Assembly (NCBI GenBank): GCA_030272585.1
Contig: BSYQ01000006.1
Location: 2,443,001 to 2,507,000 of the forward strand
DNA from: Bryopsis sp. KO-2023
Lineage: Eukaryota > Chlorophyta > Ulvophyceae > Bryopsidales > Bryopsidaceae
Direction: 5' to 3'
Length of the DNA: 64,000 bases
Part shown: positions 1 to 12,554 of the stretch, in pieces
Layout: the number at the start of each line of letters is the position of its first letter
Numbering within the stretch: position 1 is the first letter of the stretch
The notes under the pieces: model-generated
Told to the model about the DNA's origin: nothing
Seen by the model: only the letters and a program-made list of their open reading frames with translations
Databases searched by the model: none
Made by a program: the position numbers and the translations under genes

Positions 1-3000
1 ACGAAACTTCATTTGGTCTCCGTTCTCCAGTCGACGCCATTTCAAGTAGCTCTCCAGGATGTCGAGCAGCCGAGTCATTGTGGAAAACAGGAGCACCCGG
101 TGCCTGGTCGCATGAAAAAAAAAAGTACGATTCTCAAGGATCGTAACAAGAAAAAACAGTTCCCCAAAAAAGGCAACCAAACTCACCACCAAACCCCCCC
201 CCCCAAAAAAAAAAAGAAAAAACATGTACATATATTACTAATACCCCGACACGCACTTTTTGTGGTGGAGTTTGATCAGGAGCCGGTCCAAAACATGCAA
301 TTTTCCGCATTGCCTGACGAGGCCTTCTCCGGTGTACTCTTGGAAAGGGTAACTCAAGAAAGGGTGGTTGCACACTTTCCTCAATTCCATCACTTTGTTG
401 TTCAAGGGGGCGAAAGAATGCTTCTTTTGCACTCGGACTGGGCTGGTGGGGTCCAGCCTCAGCGTCCCGGTGGCTTTCACCCAATTGTAGATTTTGCTTT
501 GATATTCGGACATCGCCACTTTCACCACCACAGGAATCTGTAAACACCCAAAACAAAAAAAAGAAAGAAAATCTAAGCACTGCTGGATGTGGGTTCAGTT
601 GACTTCTCCGAAAGGCCCGAGTCAACACCCCACCCACACTAAAAACGCTTTCAAAAAAAACAGAAAAAAAAAGGGATCGATTTTACCTTGGGTGGAAGCT
701 TGCTTTCGACGTCCTCCACCTGGCGGCGCAGCATGAAGGGCTCCAAAATTTCGTGGAGCCTGTGAATGACGACCACCCTCTTTTCCATTTCCAGCCATTC
801 GGCATCCCCCTCTTGATCCGGCTGCACGCCTTGACCCAGAGCATCGCCAAACCACTCTGTAAACGATTTCTTGTCGTCAAAAACCTGTTGCACGCGAAAC
901 AAAACAGAGAAACAAAGATTCAATGTTTGAAACTGGGGACGATATGTTGAATGGACTGAGGCAATCAGAAGGCAGCTGTTTTTATGTACATTCGGGCCCA
1001 TTTTCCTTCCCGACATCTGTTGAACCCCCCCGCCCCAACAATAAAGGGAAATGGATCAAAAACAAACAGAATTTTTCGGTACCTCTGGGAGCAGCAAATT
1101 CAGCAGACTCCACAATTCTCGAAGTTCGTTTTGAAGGGGGGTCCCTGTCAACAACAGCCGCCGAGATGCCGTGAACCTATCCAAGTCTTTTGCCAATTTG
1201 CTCTGCCTGTCCTTCATTCGCTGCGCTTCGTCGATCACTATGTATTTCCACTGAATCTGTTTTTTCCACAGCGATAAAAGAAACACACACACACCATTGG
1301 ACCACTGGAAGAATATTTACCCTATTTTCACAAAAAGGAAAAAAAACAAAAAACGTGCCGATCGCACGAGGACCGCAGTTTGTGAACCTCTCATCTCGTT
1401 TTTTTGTCTGTTATCCCGGCACTGACTCAATAATAATAATAAAATTGCGATCCAAATGATAAACCTCGGTCACCTTGGATAGCTTTGCCCGGTCCCTCAT
1501 GATAAACTCGTACGTGGTGACTAAGACATTGAACTGCATGGATTGAACATCTTGTTGATATTTTTTCGCACGCTCCTCCTTGTGGCCCACATAGTAAACA
1601 CACCGGACGCTGGGAAGCCACTGAGAAAGCTCCGATCGCCAATTCACGATCACAGCGTTCGGAACGATAATGAGATGGGGTCCATAGTTGCCCTTGTTCT
1701 CCATCAGGTAAGCAATGAGCGCCATGACCTGAAAAGGAAAAAATTAAAAATTTGAAAAAAAAGACATTTTTGTGTGTGTGAGAATTGACACAAGGAATCA
1801 GGATCGTCCCAGATTGATCGCATCGCTGCATGATAAATAGGGTTTTTTTTTGGGAAGAGAATCTCAACAATGCGATCACTGCCACCCACCTGGACAGTTT
1901 TTCCCAGACCCATTTCGTCGGCCAGAATACCGTTCAGTCGATTGTTGTAGAGGGACACCATCCACTGAAGCCCCACCATCTGGTACTCCCTCAAGGACGC
2001 TCCCGCTGGCGGTCTCAACAACGACGGCTGGCGAATCACTTGCTCCTCCACAGAGTGAGCCAACGAATAATACCTGAATCGAACACCAAAGTCCTCAGAA
2101 ATCCAAACCACCCCTGAACTTCGCCCAGAAGAAAAGCGAAAATCTGTGTTTCAATGGTAACTGCCAGCAAACTGCAGTACGCCACTTCTCCAGGGGAAAA
2201 ACTGGTGGTTTTCAAAGGGCAGCTCTGTTTCGTCTTGTCCAGAACACCTGGGAACTAATTGTTGCTGTGGAAAATTCTCGCCAGAGCCCCGCTAGAATAC
2301 CTGCTTTGGGCATCCTCTCCAAAATTTTGCGATCGGCGGACCAGTTCACTGGTCGCCGCGACTTCTTGTGCAGCCTCCCTGGCCGCCATTTGAACCTCCT
2401 CCTCAGACAGACCCTGATCCCTGGCTTCCGCGATTGCTTGAGCAGCCGCCTCCGAAGCCTCCTGATTCAACTTGACTGTCGCCACCTTGGCAGCCAGCCT
2501 GTTCAGATACTCCTCCGTGTCTGTCAAAAATCGGGAAATCACGGCGTAACGCTCCCCCGCCGTCACGGGCCCGCTCTGTTCCCTCAGCAAGGCTTGATAA
2601 CCCTCGAAATCATTGGCTTTCAAGGCTTCCAGCCGTTTGACCCGATCATCGTCTTTCAGTTTCGAATGTCGACGGGCAAGCCGCTCGTGCGTCCGTAGAA
2701 TGCCCTTGTTCCTCACGATTCTGAAATCTTTCAGAGTTGCGGCCCTCTCCAATATCGACACTTTCATTCTTTTCGCCATCTGAGCCCGCTCCTGGGCTTT
2801 GTCCGTCCTGGCTTTCTCGCTCTGTTTGAACATTTCGAATCGATGCCGATTGCAATCCCTCACAAATTTCCTGTAAGTCCGCTCGTTCAGCTTCATGATT
2901 TCCGTCTGAGTCTGCTCCACTGTTTTCCTGAGTGCCTTCTGCATGTCGATCAATTTCGCTTGCCTCAATTTCAGCATCAGCGCCCCCCTACCATGCTCTC

Positions 3001-4600
3001 CATTCTTGCCCGCACTGAACCCTGGCACCGTTCTCCCCTTCAGCTTCTCCTCCAGTTCCACCACGGCTCGTTTACGCTTTCTACTCATGACAGCCTCGTA
3101 CTCCCTCGACATCAACCCAGACACGTCCCAGTCCACCTGAAATCCACCACCAGATTGAGCACCAACCCCTGCCCCCTTGCCTCCCCCAACCCCGTTGCCA
3201 TCCGTCAGCGTGCATAAAGCGGATTGAAACCGCCGGACCACCGGCACTCTCGGCTGAGGCTCTGGCACCTTTTGCTCCATTGGTTGAATGGACTGAACGT
3301 GATGCGGTGCTGAGGGGGTTGGGTAGGCGCCGTGTTGCCCACTGACCACTTGCCTCCCCACTATCGGACCATTCTGCTGGTAAGCCGGAGCATGCATTGC
3401 CATGGGGACTGCCCTTGCAACCTGTGGCTGAAGAGGCACCGGCTTGATTTGGGCCAACACTTCGGGTGGCAAATTCCACTCTCCCTTTTTGATCCGTTTG
3501 AATGCGAGAATCTGTTGCCTCAATACAGAAAGCTGGGTGTGAGTGAACCCGTTCTGCAGAGGGATGTTCACCCCAGGAGCCGTGGTTCCAGTGACCACCC
3601 TTCCTGCAGCAGGGGCTTGCATACCTCCGGTGTGCCGTGCAATCTGGGCATTCTGACCTAATCCGATATTAGCCGATGATTGGCCGCCTCGAGGGGGGAC
3701 TTGTACCATGCCGGAATGCACCCCCTCCCCCCCTTGCCCAGGCATTACGATTTGCATGCCACTTGACGTGATCAAAGGCCTCCCTGTCGTGTCAACGACT
3801 TGTCCAGCTCCAAGCCCATGTTGATACTTCAGCAAGTGATGTTGCGGCATTTGATTTGCTGCGTGGTATTGCTGGGCAACCCCTCTGGCCACCGAAGAAT
3901 TCCCCAGCACTTGAGATCCACCCGGCCTCCCCATCTGAACCATGTGCCGCTGCTGAATTGGGATGTTGGGGTACCCCTGCATGGCGACGTATGCTTGATT
4001 CGAGTGATTGGGGGCCTGCACTGGCTGGATTTGGTTGCTTGCCTGGTGCTGGACTCTGTGAATTTGGCTCTGCCCAGCCCCCCTGTGCCACAAATGCTGA
4101 TTCGCCACCGTCACTGGGTTGTTGCCCACCCTCTGAACGACCCCACCTGGCAAGATTTGTGCCTGGGGGTTTCCAGGCAGGCCACTCACAGATTGCATGA
4201 CTCCTGGACGGGCCAAATGCGAGGGAGCTTGTCCGTGTGCGTAGCCCCGCATGGTTGGGTTCAGATTCACAGAGCCCTGCATGGAGCCCTGCATGGAGCC
4301 TTGCATGGAGCCTTGCATGGAGCTTTGCATGGAGCCTTGCATGGGGTGTTTCATAAGGGACTGTGTCGGCTGAACGAGCTGCCCATTTGCAGCAGCAGCA
4401 GCAGCAGCCGCAGCTCCTGGCCCCACCGTTAAATGATTGCTCCCAATGGTGTTGCCCTGGGGCTGGCGAAGGTGAGGCGTGGGCAGCACTTGCTGAACAT
4501 TTTTCCAGGCACCTTGAAGGTTGGCTTGTGCTGGAGTTTGCCCAAGCGAAGCCTGGGGACACCACACACTTGGTTTTTTCAAGGGACGGGTGGGGTCCAT
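1..4600 (-). CDS. BRM: BRAHMA-type SWI/SNF chromatin-remodelling ATPase, 3' part outside window
   Basis: Catalytic subunit of a SWI/SNF complex, which moves nucleosomes using ATP in the nucleus. Exons on the minus strand: 4600-2301, 2073-1890, 1728-1465, 1250-1083, 884-687, 537-257 and 103-1, all in frame (1166 codons visible). The first exon encodes a Gln/Met-rich N terminus with a poly-Ala run, a QLQ domain near residues 352-387 and an HSA region rich in Lys/Arg near 550-650. The next exons give the SNF2 ATPase: Walker A DEMGLGKT, motif [15 protein letters not shown], and a stretch with [14 protein letters not shown] typical of plant BRM. The C-terminal helicase lobe is cut at [13 protein letters not shown] 4600 is directly preceded by an in-frame TGA. 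An alternative start is an upstream exon 5165-5112 (MFPSNFQNVPGAVPQQSQ) spliced in phase 0 to 4552. The donor of exon 3 could instead be at 1474. Confidence 0.95.
194..215. repeat. C11-A11 compound homopolymer (example of a recurrent tract)
   Basis: A C run directly followed by an A run, inside the last complete BRM intron. The same arrangement recurs at 32869-32882, 33139-33172 (C11-A23), 39537-39557, 39621-39638, 44695-44708 and 57430-57449, and on the opposite strand at 12270-12297 (T16-G12). Confidence 0.9.
4273..4344. repeat. 12-bp tandem repeat, six copies, inside BRM exon 1
   Basis: Six head-to-tail copies of agccYtgcatgg (positions 4273, 4285, 4297, 4309, 4321, 4333; one copy has agctttgcatgg). 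In the BRM frame they encode repeated MQGS units in the Gln-rich N terminus. The 12-bp unit keeps frame when copy number changes. Confidence 0.95.
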
Positions 4601-6996
4601 TCAGTACGAATCACTCGATACTCGATTTATTGCGTTGTTGCTGGTCCCGTCGAGCGCAGAAGGAGTTAACCCGGCACGCGTTCCACGCACGGGAAAAAAG
4701 CAACAACTAAAAACAAAAAGCGTCGAGCCCAACGGGAATATGCTCCAAATCTTCGGTCACGTGTCCCTCCGAAAATGCCAAACAGCGTGTAAATGGAGCG
4801 AGGGGGAAGCTAGCAGCCCCAACTGCAACCGACGCTTGGCTGGGTTGACGTTCCGCCTCCCAACTCTTGACGTCCATTGAACGAGCTAGCGAACGAAGTG
4901 CAATGCCAGGACTGGACGGGCCAATCCTTGCTCGACGTATCAGAAAAACAGCGCCACAACCCCCATCTCGAACACTTGGGTTTCCATTCCCCACGAGAAT
5001 CGTCGGGCAACCAGACTTCCAAAAAAAGATCCCGCACCTTGAGTCCATGAACCGAAAAACAGTTTTCGCGAGGTGGGCGACCGTGTACTGCAGATTATAT
5101 TCACGGGGTACCTGGCTTTGTTGTGGAACGGCGCCTGGGACGTTCTGGAAGTTGGAAGGAAACATAAGTGCGAGATAACCCCCAGGAGTGTTTGGGGGCA
5201 GCTCATCCACAAATTCAACTCAATAATCCGCCCACGCTTGCACCGAAAGTCGCTCGAAAAAGCTGGGCTTTGGCTTCCGTCGGTCTGGCGCTCGTTGAGG
5301 AGATCCATCACATCCATGTTGGTCTGACGAAAGGTCACATTTCCATGACCCAGCCCTTGGGATTTTTTTGGAGGAGGCAGAAAAAGAACTTGTTTGGATT
5401 TGTAGTGCAGGAAATCCTTTTCTTTTCTATTTTTTTTTTTCAGAATTGTAAGACATCAAAATATCTTTTTGCAGTGGTTCTTTTTTGACACACTCCATAT
5501 GTATTGTATAGGACAGCCAATGATCCAATGGATTCCCACTCTCAAATTTCCGAAAGTAAATCAGCCCCATGTCAGTCTTGAATCTAAAACGAAAGGGGCA
5601 AAAACAAGCGGGAGGTCTACAGAGATTGGTTGCAACAATCGGTTCACAAAAAGACAATATAATTACAACAATATTAAGTGCAAAAGTGGACCAAGCATCC
5701 TCGGACCGAGTTTCATTAACTGCTTTCATGTGTCTTGTACGAACAGGCATTCCCCCTCGTCAAAACTCAAGCATCAGGAAGCGGAACGAAAAACCACCAC
5801 CAAAGGTTAAGATAAGTTTCCATTTTGAATTTACGTAGACAACAAGGGAAAAAAAAAAATGAAGAATTCAGCCCTTCCATCAATTGATTTCTCTACATCA
5901 TTACGTATGATTTTCCACACACAAACCCCCTCTCAACTAGAGAAGCTTCCCTCTCCCCCAACCCCCCCCCCCCAAATAGACTAAAACCTAATAGCAAGTA
6001 GATACTGTCCATTTTCTTTTTCTCTCCTCGTTTCCCTACACCACCTCAGCTACTTCGTCGGAGACCCATCAAAATTTCTCTGTTTTTTTTTGCTTTCTTT
6101 CCTTTTTTTTTTTGCATTTCAAATGACCAAGTTTCCTTGGAACCTTCCTTTCTGCCGAACAAAAACAACCCCCCACCCCAACCCCCATGAGAATCCAAAG
6201 CCCCCATCATATCCATAATTTTATACCTGCATGGGGACATGAGTTAAGGTAACGATATGCTGGGCCAACCGACAAGACTAGTGCCCCCTCGCATCAAAAA
6301 GAAAGAAGAGTGAAACAAAGGTCCATCCAGCACATCGAGTAGATACAAAAACCCAACCCCCGACGCCCCCTCATTGTTCGATTTCGCCCCCCAGCCTGCT
6401 GATGCCATAGGTTTTACAACCCACCATCGCATTGATTTTTACTTTCCCTGGTTTTTATGTTCCGCTGGATCCGCGAAAAACTGTGCAGCAAAGAGATCAC
6501 GTGCTGACTGCCCCCCCCCCCCCAGGCTAAATACCCCTTGCCATTAGCCTCCCCCCCCCCCCCTCCTGTTTTTTTCCCCCAAAAAACCGTATTTCCATAA
6601 CAAGAAGAGGACTGCAATATACACCGTAAAACCCAACCCTAGTCAGTAATGGCGAAAGAAAAGCCACGTGAGTTTCGATAAAACAAAGAGGATTATGCAA
6701 GACAATTTCCAGGATTTTTCCTGGAGCCCTGTTATGTATTCAATACAGAACCCTAATTGCCCTTTCTACATACCTAGATGTATATGTATGAAAACCTTTC
6801 TTTCTCTTTTTTTTAATCTCCCCCCCCCCCCCAATTCCCTCCCGCGCAAAAACATCCAGTTTCTTTTCATAACTCTTTGGTTTGTTTTTTTTTTCTGGTG
6901 CTTAGTCATCCAGTTTCCATTGGGCCTGCCCAACCCCCCTCATTTTTTCTCAAATCCGCTTGATGTCTGGTGGTCCCCAGAAGGTGTGCTTTACCC
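4601..6996. other. Spacer between BRM and the PLAC8 gene, with candidate BRM 5' exon
   Basis: Contains the BRM promoter and 5' UTR and, on the left-hand side of the PLAC8 stop, its 3' flank. A minus-strand stretch at 5200-5050 stays open for about 60 codons and includes a possible first BRM exon at 5165-5112 followed by a GTACCC donor. The piece at 5583-5440 has an AG acceptor but no recognisable product. From 5850 to 6990 the sequence is dominated by C, A and T homopolymers and shows no convincing gene. Confidence 0.5.
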
Positions 6997-8218
6997 TCAG
7001 CCACCTTGACCATTCAGGTTTGTTGGCAGTGGCACGCTCGGCCGTTGAACTTGGGAACCCCCTCCCTCCACCTTTCGACTGGGGGGCATCCCTGACCTAG
7101 ATTTTACCAAGGGGGGACTAGTAAAGGTCGGCACTGCAGGGGTCGAGGAATTCATCCTGGGGTCACCCTGGCCCAGAGACAACACCCCACCCTTCCCCAG
7201 GCTCTGGGGTTGTCTGACTACATAGTGCCCAGATCCTACAGCTTGCATCAATTTACCCACTTCCCCAACTTCGGCGATGCTTCGAGCCTCCGTGAGCCCG
7301 CACTCCTGTTCACCGGCGTCAGGGACAGGGGTTTCAGCGTCATTGGAGGGTTGGACGAGGGGTTCCCCCGTCCCATCCCCGGAGGAGCTTCCGGGGCCCT
7401 CGCCACGTTTTGGGGTTTTCAGAAATTTGCTGGAGTCCATGGCCTCGTCCGCGAAGTTCGCGTGCAGCTCTAAAGCTTTTTTGGAGACGGACATCAACGC
7501 CAATGCAGCTTCTTTCGCGTCGTGGCTCCCGAAGGAGTCCCCACGCACGACGACCGAACCAACCACTTGTTCTCCGGCCAACTGCGCGGACGTCTTGGAG
7601 GATTTCTTTCCGAGTTTCGAGTTTGCGAGGGCATTCTCCACCAAAAGATCCTCGTATCTTTCCGTCGGAGTCATCCCGAGTTTGCTGTTATCTGCTCGAC
7701 GAAACCACGCGACAAAGAATGAGGACGACTTACGGTTATGGGGAATTTCAAACCCCGCAACCCCCGTCGGAATCTATGAATATGTTTTCCGAAGGGCACA
7801 AATTCAACTCACTTTCTTGAGGTTCAACAGATTTCATCTCTTGCGCTCCAGGGGGTTGGAATCGGGTGGCGGGGCCGCTGCTCTCGTCGAGGACATCTTC
7901 AGCCCAAGCACGGGCTTCCCGATAAACTTGACCCAGGGCTAAGCACTGGCACCAGAAATGGATACAGAAATCGGTGCACACGCTGCCCTTCAGATTGTAC
8001 TTCTCTCGGAGCATCATGCGTTGGTTGTAGCCCCCGAAGAAACAGCATCCGCCCAAGACTGATTCGCAACAGGACGCCTGATCGTCGGTTTGTTCCACGA
8101 GGTGCGACGTCTTGTAGTAAATCGCGCAAGGGCAGCATAACGACAAGCAGCAAGCGTGGTGGCAGCACAGGCCTAACCAGCTCGTCCTCCAGTCGACGGT
8201 ATCTGCAGCGCTAGACAT
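6997..8218 (-). CDS. PLAC8 (FW2.2/PCR-like) cysteine-rich protein with long C-terminal tail
   Basis: Two exons, 8218-7813 and 7691-6997, joined in frame to give 366 residues. The N-terminal 110 residues are the PLAC8 domain: a Trp-Leu-Gly-Leu-Cys-Cys start, a CCPC cluster, repeated Cys pairs, the RxxLREKYNL-like stretch and CxDFCIHFWCQ before LGQVYREA. In plants this family includes cell-number regulators and heavy-metal transport proteins, usually of 150-190 residues with hydrophobic Cys-rich segments at the plasma membrane. The second exon adds about 230 residues of low-complexity Ser/Gly/Pro/Glu sequence without a known fold, so the protein is about twice the usual family size. Function is inferred only at family level. 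Donor GTGAGT and acceptor GAGCAG fit well. Confidence 0.85.
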
Positions 8219-9394
8219 AGTGGCGTGCTAGGTTTGCGAGGATTTTCGCGAACTTGGGTGAAAGTCACTGTCTGGAGTCTTGGCATTTTCTTGAGAGCTC
8301 GATGGGGATCGTGGTCCACTTCACCGCGGAACTTGGCGCCGTACGAAGGGTGGGAAATGCTGTTAGTCAGACATTGACTGGCACAGTTGCTGGCACTTCG
8401 TTCAATGAGTTCAGGGAAGCCACCGTGAATCGGACGGCGCACGAGCAGCGACTTCGAGAGCATGCATTACTAATTCCAGTCTTTTGAAAGTGGAACATCA
8501 CGAACAGCCCCACTGATAGATCGCTGGCGTGCTCTCGACTTCGGTCTCGTTTTAGTGCATGTGCGTTGGGAGAACGAATAACCCCCTGCAATCCACCTTT
8601 GCAGAAACGCCATGGCTGGTTGAAATGAGGTTTCTGCAGTAGGTCCCACAAACGTTCGCTGCGCACTTCACCAGTTTTTCTCACGCCGATCATATTCTTT
8701 GCATCACGTAACGATATTGTACAAATCAATATCGTACAATAAAACTTGCAAGGGAGAGGGGTGGCTTCTCTCAAATCAAAACAAATCAGCCCAATTACAT
8801 TGAAGCAAAACTTCAACAGAATTGAAAAGAATCCAAAATGCTGTCCACACACTTGAGCAGCCAGGCATGGTGTCAAGAGTATGTTATGTGTGTGGTGGTG
8901 TGGAGGGAGGATTTTGTTGAAGCAAATTGTATTTTTTTATTTCTTTTTTTTCAACTTTTTGGAGGAAGTCAAAGTCAATACATGCCCTTCTCCTTTGTTC
9001 GATCGAGTCTGCCACCTGCTTGACTAAGAGGGAATATCATTCCAGATCTTCATTAAGGAATGCATGCCCTCATTCCTTCAGAATTGGAAATGTGGAATTT
9101 CGGCCATCGACAACATTTCCCAAACATCAACGACTGGCTGGGCAATCTGGGACTTCAATGACAAAACAACACCTCTATCAGTTACAAATCCCCTCCCTGC
9201 CCCGTTTTACAATTCAAAACCCTCCCATCATTTCTATATTCTATGTCAATTTTACCAAAACCAACATGCAGAAACCCACTCCAGCGACACGCAGAACGAT
9301 TTCAAGAAGGCGGCACATAATAAAAGCAAATGCACAAATCCCATAAATGAAGAAAGAAAAAATGGGCTCCTACAGGTTCAAACATCTGGTGCTG
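8219..9394. other. Intergenic, PLAC8 promoter side and CID-gene 3' flank
   Basis: The segment next to 8218 is the presumed PLAC8 promoter and 5' UTR. A self-complementary ATATTGTACAA...ATATTGTACAA pair lies at about 8716-8740. No ORF with family resemblance was found on either strand. Confidence 0.5.
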
Positions 9395-11088
9395 TCACTT
9401 CATGAGGGCAGCACCCTCCGGAACTCGCAGCGGGGGCAAAACTCGAGGGATTGGCCAAAGGGGCTCATGACACTCCCCATTCACTCCCTGAATGAGATGC
9501 AGCCCCGGCAGCATCCTTTCACGAATTTTCGCCCCCATAATCGGCCAAGTTTTCAACCTCTTTGGCCTCTCCTCCAACACCACGTGATCATCCCCAGGCG
9601 TGAATTTCACATGCGAAGGGAGTTTTTTCAGCCCGTCTTTCGAAGAATGGGGGGTAGCAGGCTTCCCCCGTGCACCCCCGCCAGCGTCTGGCCCCCTTTC
9701 CGATGCTCTGGAAGACTGGGAGGATTTCCTCGATTTGTCGTGCTGCGGTTTGCCCATGATGCCGCTGGGATCGTAATCCCTGAGCTCCTTGGCTTTTCTT
9801 TTCCCGGGGGAATGGACGCTGGCCTCCGATTTCATGTCAGACTTTGGGGCTTTGGTGCCCGAATGGCCTGCACTCACCGGCGTCGATTCGTCCAGCTGGT
9901 TCAAAACATCAGATGGGAAAATTCGCTCTTTTCTCCAGTAGTGAAGCATACCTGCCAGCTTCCCCTGCGATAAAATTCATGCTCCGTCTGAATTCATGAA
10001 GTGCATGACCATCAAAAGGGTTCTCTTTCTGTTAACCTTTTTGGAAAATGAAATAAAGAAAACAACGAAAAAGACGGCAGCGAATCCCTTCTATTTGTGT
10101 TCTTTTTTTTTTCTTCCCAGCAATGTGCGATTGCCCAGGGCATTCCTTTTCTTTAATAATCAGAGTTTTGAAACCTGACTTCCTTTTGATGTCCTTTTTC
10201 CTTTTTTCTCACCTGGTCGGATTTGGGAATGTCTGACATAGAGTTGAAAATCTTGGGAATCCTGTCTTTCAATCTCTGACCTGTTGTTCAGGAAAGAACA
10301 AAAAAAAACCAATTGAGGGATTCGATACTTGTTCTTTTGCAATTATCTGAAACTTTCCCAATCAAAAAATGTCCGATTCTTCCGGAAATCGGCAACCCAA
10401 AAAGAAAGCAACAGATCTAAATGATGGTAAGAAATGCTCCAGTGCAGGAATACATCAACAAGAGTTAGAAAAAACAGCAGCAAAAATCTCCATCAAGAAA
10501 CCAAATAAAGAGGTGCTGGCGGGTTGGCAACTCGAAATGGAGGTCACTCACAGTATTTGTCTTTTTCCTTCATTTGGCTCTTGGAGGCCCTCAGAATGCT
10601 GGACAGCAGATGCAATGCTGAAAACCTGTCTTTCGGGCTTGCCCGTCTGATGGCTTTTTCCACCAAAAGACAAACATGCTTGTAGCACTGAAATACAATC
10701 CAGCAGAAAAAAGAAAACGAAATAAAAGAATCCATCAATCCACATTGAAACAAAAAAAAGTCTGTATGCTTTCTGAAACTCTACAGCTCCAAATCCACCC
10801 ACCACTGAGGTGTTTTTTTGGGGGATCCTAGATTCGTGGGCCGAGCAGTTCAATGTTTCTTTTAACCAGAAAGGTAGATTTTTGAAAGGATAAAAAATAT
10901 GAAAAATCATGGCAAAGTGTGGTAGATGGGTGGCCTTTCCGTGTGTGTGTGTGTGTGTCAAATCGCACTTCTCTGGCATCCTCCAAGGCAATTCTTGTCA
11001 GCTTGTCCACATCTTCACGTTTCAATCGCCCCTCTCCCAGTGTTTTCCTAAACTCGGCTTCTCGACGCCACGAATTGCTGGCAGCCAT
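9395..11088 (-). CDS. CID (RPR) domain protein, putative RNA polymerase II CTD-binding factor
   Basis: Exons 11088-10969, 10687-10552, 10280-10213 and 9964-9395 join in frame to 297 residues starting at ATG 11088. The first 135 residues form a CTD-interacting domain: an N-terminal helix ending KLTRIALEDA, a middle helix pair with VEKAIRRASPKDRFSALHLL then ILRASKSQMK, RIPKIFNSMSDIPKSDQ, and the last helix with HYWRKERIFPSDVL. The Trp-x4-Ile-Phe-Pro signature is typical of CIDs such as those of Rtt103, Nrd1 and SCAF proteins, which bind the phosphorylated Pol II tail and act in termination or 3' processing. The remaining 160 residues are basic and Ser/Pro-rich with no RRM visible. The acceptor at 9964 was chosen because it restores KLAGMLHYW in frame. 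No ortholog name can be assigned. Confidence 0.85.
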
Positions 11089-12470
11089 CACGAGCCGCTG
11101 ACCTCCAGCAAAGGGGAAAAGAGGAATTACAAGAAAAGCCTCTGCTTTCAACGCGAAAGTTTCGGTTTCGAAATTCCCAGTCTGACCTGACTGCTAAAGA
11201 TGTCTGGGAAACTTGGTTGAGCTGTTGCGGTTTTGAGGGGTGGGCTGGTGAATCACCAGTGGTGATGGTGGTTGGATTGAGGTTGATGGCATTTAAAAAA
11301 CACCCCTGGTTTGGAAGAGCACCATATGGCAGCTTCATGTACAGGATTTTCAATATTCTCTTTTTTGCTGTAGGCTATAATATTTTTGCTTGATTGAATA
11401 AGGGACACAAAACAACAGGATCTCTGGCAAGAAATCCACAGTCTTGGCATTTTCTCTTGATGAATCCAGAAAATATCACAACACAGATGATTGTATGTAT
11501 GTCAGACATACGTCACAAACGCGTCAGCACTGATTTGAAAACAAAAAAAACAAGATTTTTCTTGCGCTCCACGTCCAAAATTTCCTTTCGACGCTGCTCT
11601 TGATCCCACGTACGCTTTGCTTAACCTCGCCCTCCTTCTCGAGCCGCTAATATGACGGGTGGAATCTTGCGACAAATAGACCAGGTACTCGACCAAAGGA
11701 AAAAAACCCACCTCCCAAACGGGGGAAGACGAATTTACAATTTCGAGGAGACGTTTTTTCTGGGTCTGTTTGTTAAACCTCGGGGTTTGAATTCGTGTAG
11801 ATATGGCCTCGAGCCTGGATGCCGAAACGCGTTCACTATACCGCTGCGGCAGGCTGGGGTGGAGCATTTTTGATGGGTGGTTTCTGGCTCATTCAGGTAG
11901 GCTTCAATCACAACAACATCCAAGTTTGGTTGTTGAGCAATAGAATAGCATTGGAATCAGGCAAATGCCAGACATGCTGCCCTTGGATCGATCCCTGCTG
12001 GAAAAAGCTGAACTTGAAATGCAAGCTTTAAGGGGGTTTCTGTCTTTCTATAGTTGCTCCAAAATTTTCCCTCATTGGATTTTCTCTGCCCCTGTGCATG
12101 CATTGCCTGTGAGGCAACACTTTCTGTATTTTATAATGTCAGGGGCGATGCTATTTTGATTTTAGTTTTTTAGCGGGGGGGAGGGGGGGGGGGAGCAACC
12201 ATGTGATGCTAAGAAGATTATGTTATTCTGCACAATCCTCCATCAAAATGAGCGTGACAGTAAAAGAGCTTTTTTTTTTTTTTTTGGGGGGGGGGGGAAG
12301 AGAAAAAAAGGATGATAAGATAACTAAAATATGAATAGTGTTGCTTGTGATAATGCGAAGTATAGCCATTGGAGCCTGCGGTCGCTTTTTTTTTTGAGGG
12401 AAAGCTGGATAGCTCCGAAAGAAACCAACCTGTCGTCAGTGATCAAAAATCTGAGAAGTAGTAGAAAATT

Positions 12471-12554
12471 CTCAACCCCTTTCTATCTTAGTTGAAATCT
12501 CAACCCCTTTCTTTCTTAGTTGAAATCTCAACCCTTTTCTTTTTTAGTTGAACT
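12471..12554. repeat. 28-bp minisatellite, three copies
   Basis: Three tandem copies of a unit starting ctcaacccctttct and ending tagttgaaat, at 12471, 12499 and 12527. Copies 1 and 2 differ at one base; copy 3 carries several changes. It lies between genes and has no coding frame. Confidence 0.95.

Noticed and set aside
3800..4432. Long plus-strand ORF rich in LHGA repeats
   Set aside because: Antisense shadow of the MQGS minisatellite and Gln-rich part of BRM exon 1.
5440..5583. Minus-strand open stretch after a good AG acceptor (MGLIYFRKFESGNPLDHW)
   Set aside because: No donor, partner exon or family; may be 5' UTR or spacer.
11803..12030. Possible plus-strand exons beginning MASSLDAETRSLYRCGR and continuing RQMPDMLPLDRSLLEKAELE
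   Set aside because: No in-phase splice path or family could be established; kept only as a note in the spacer entry.
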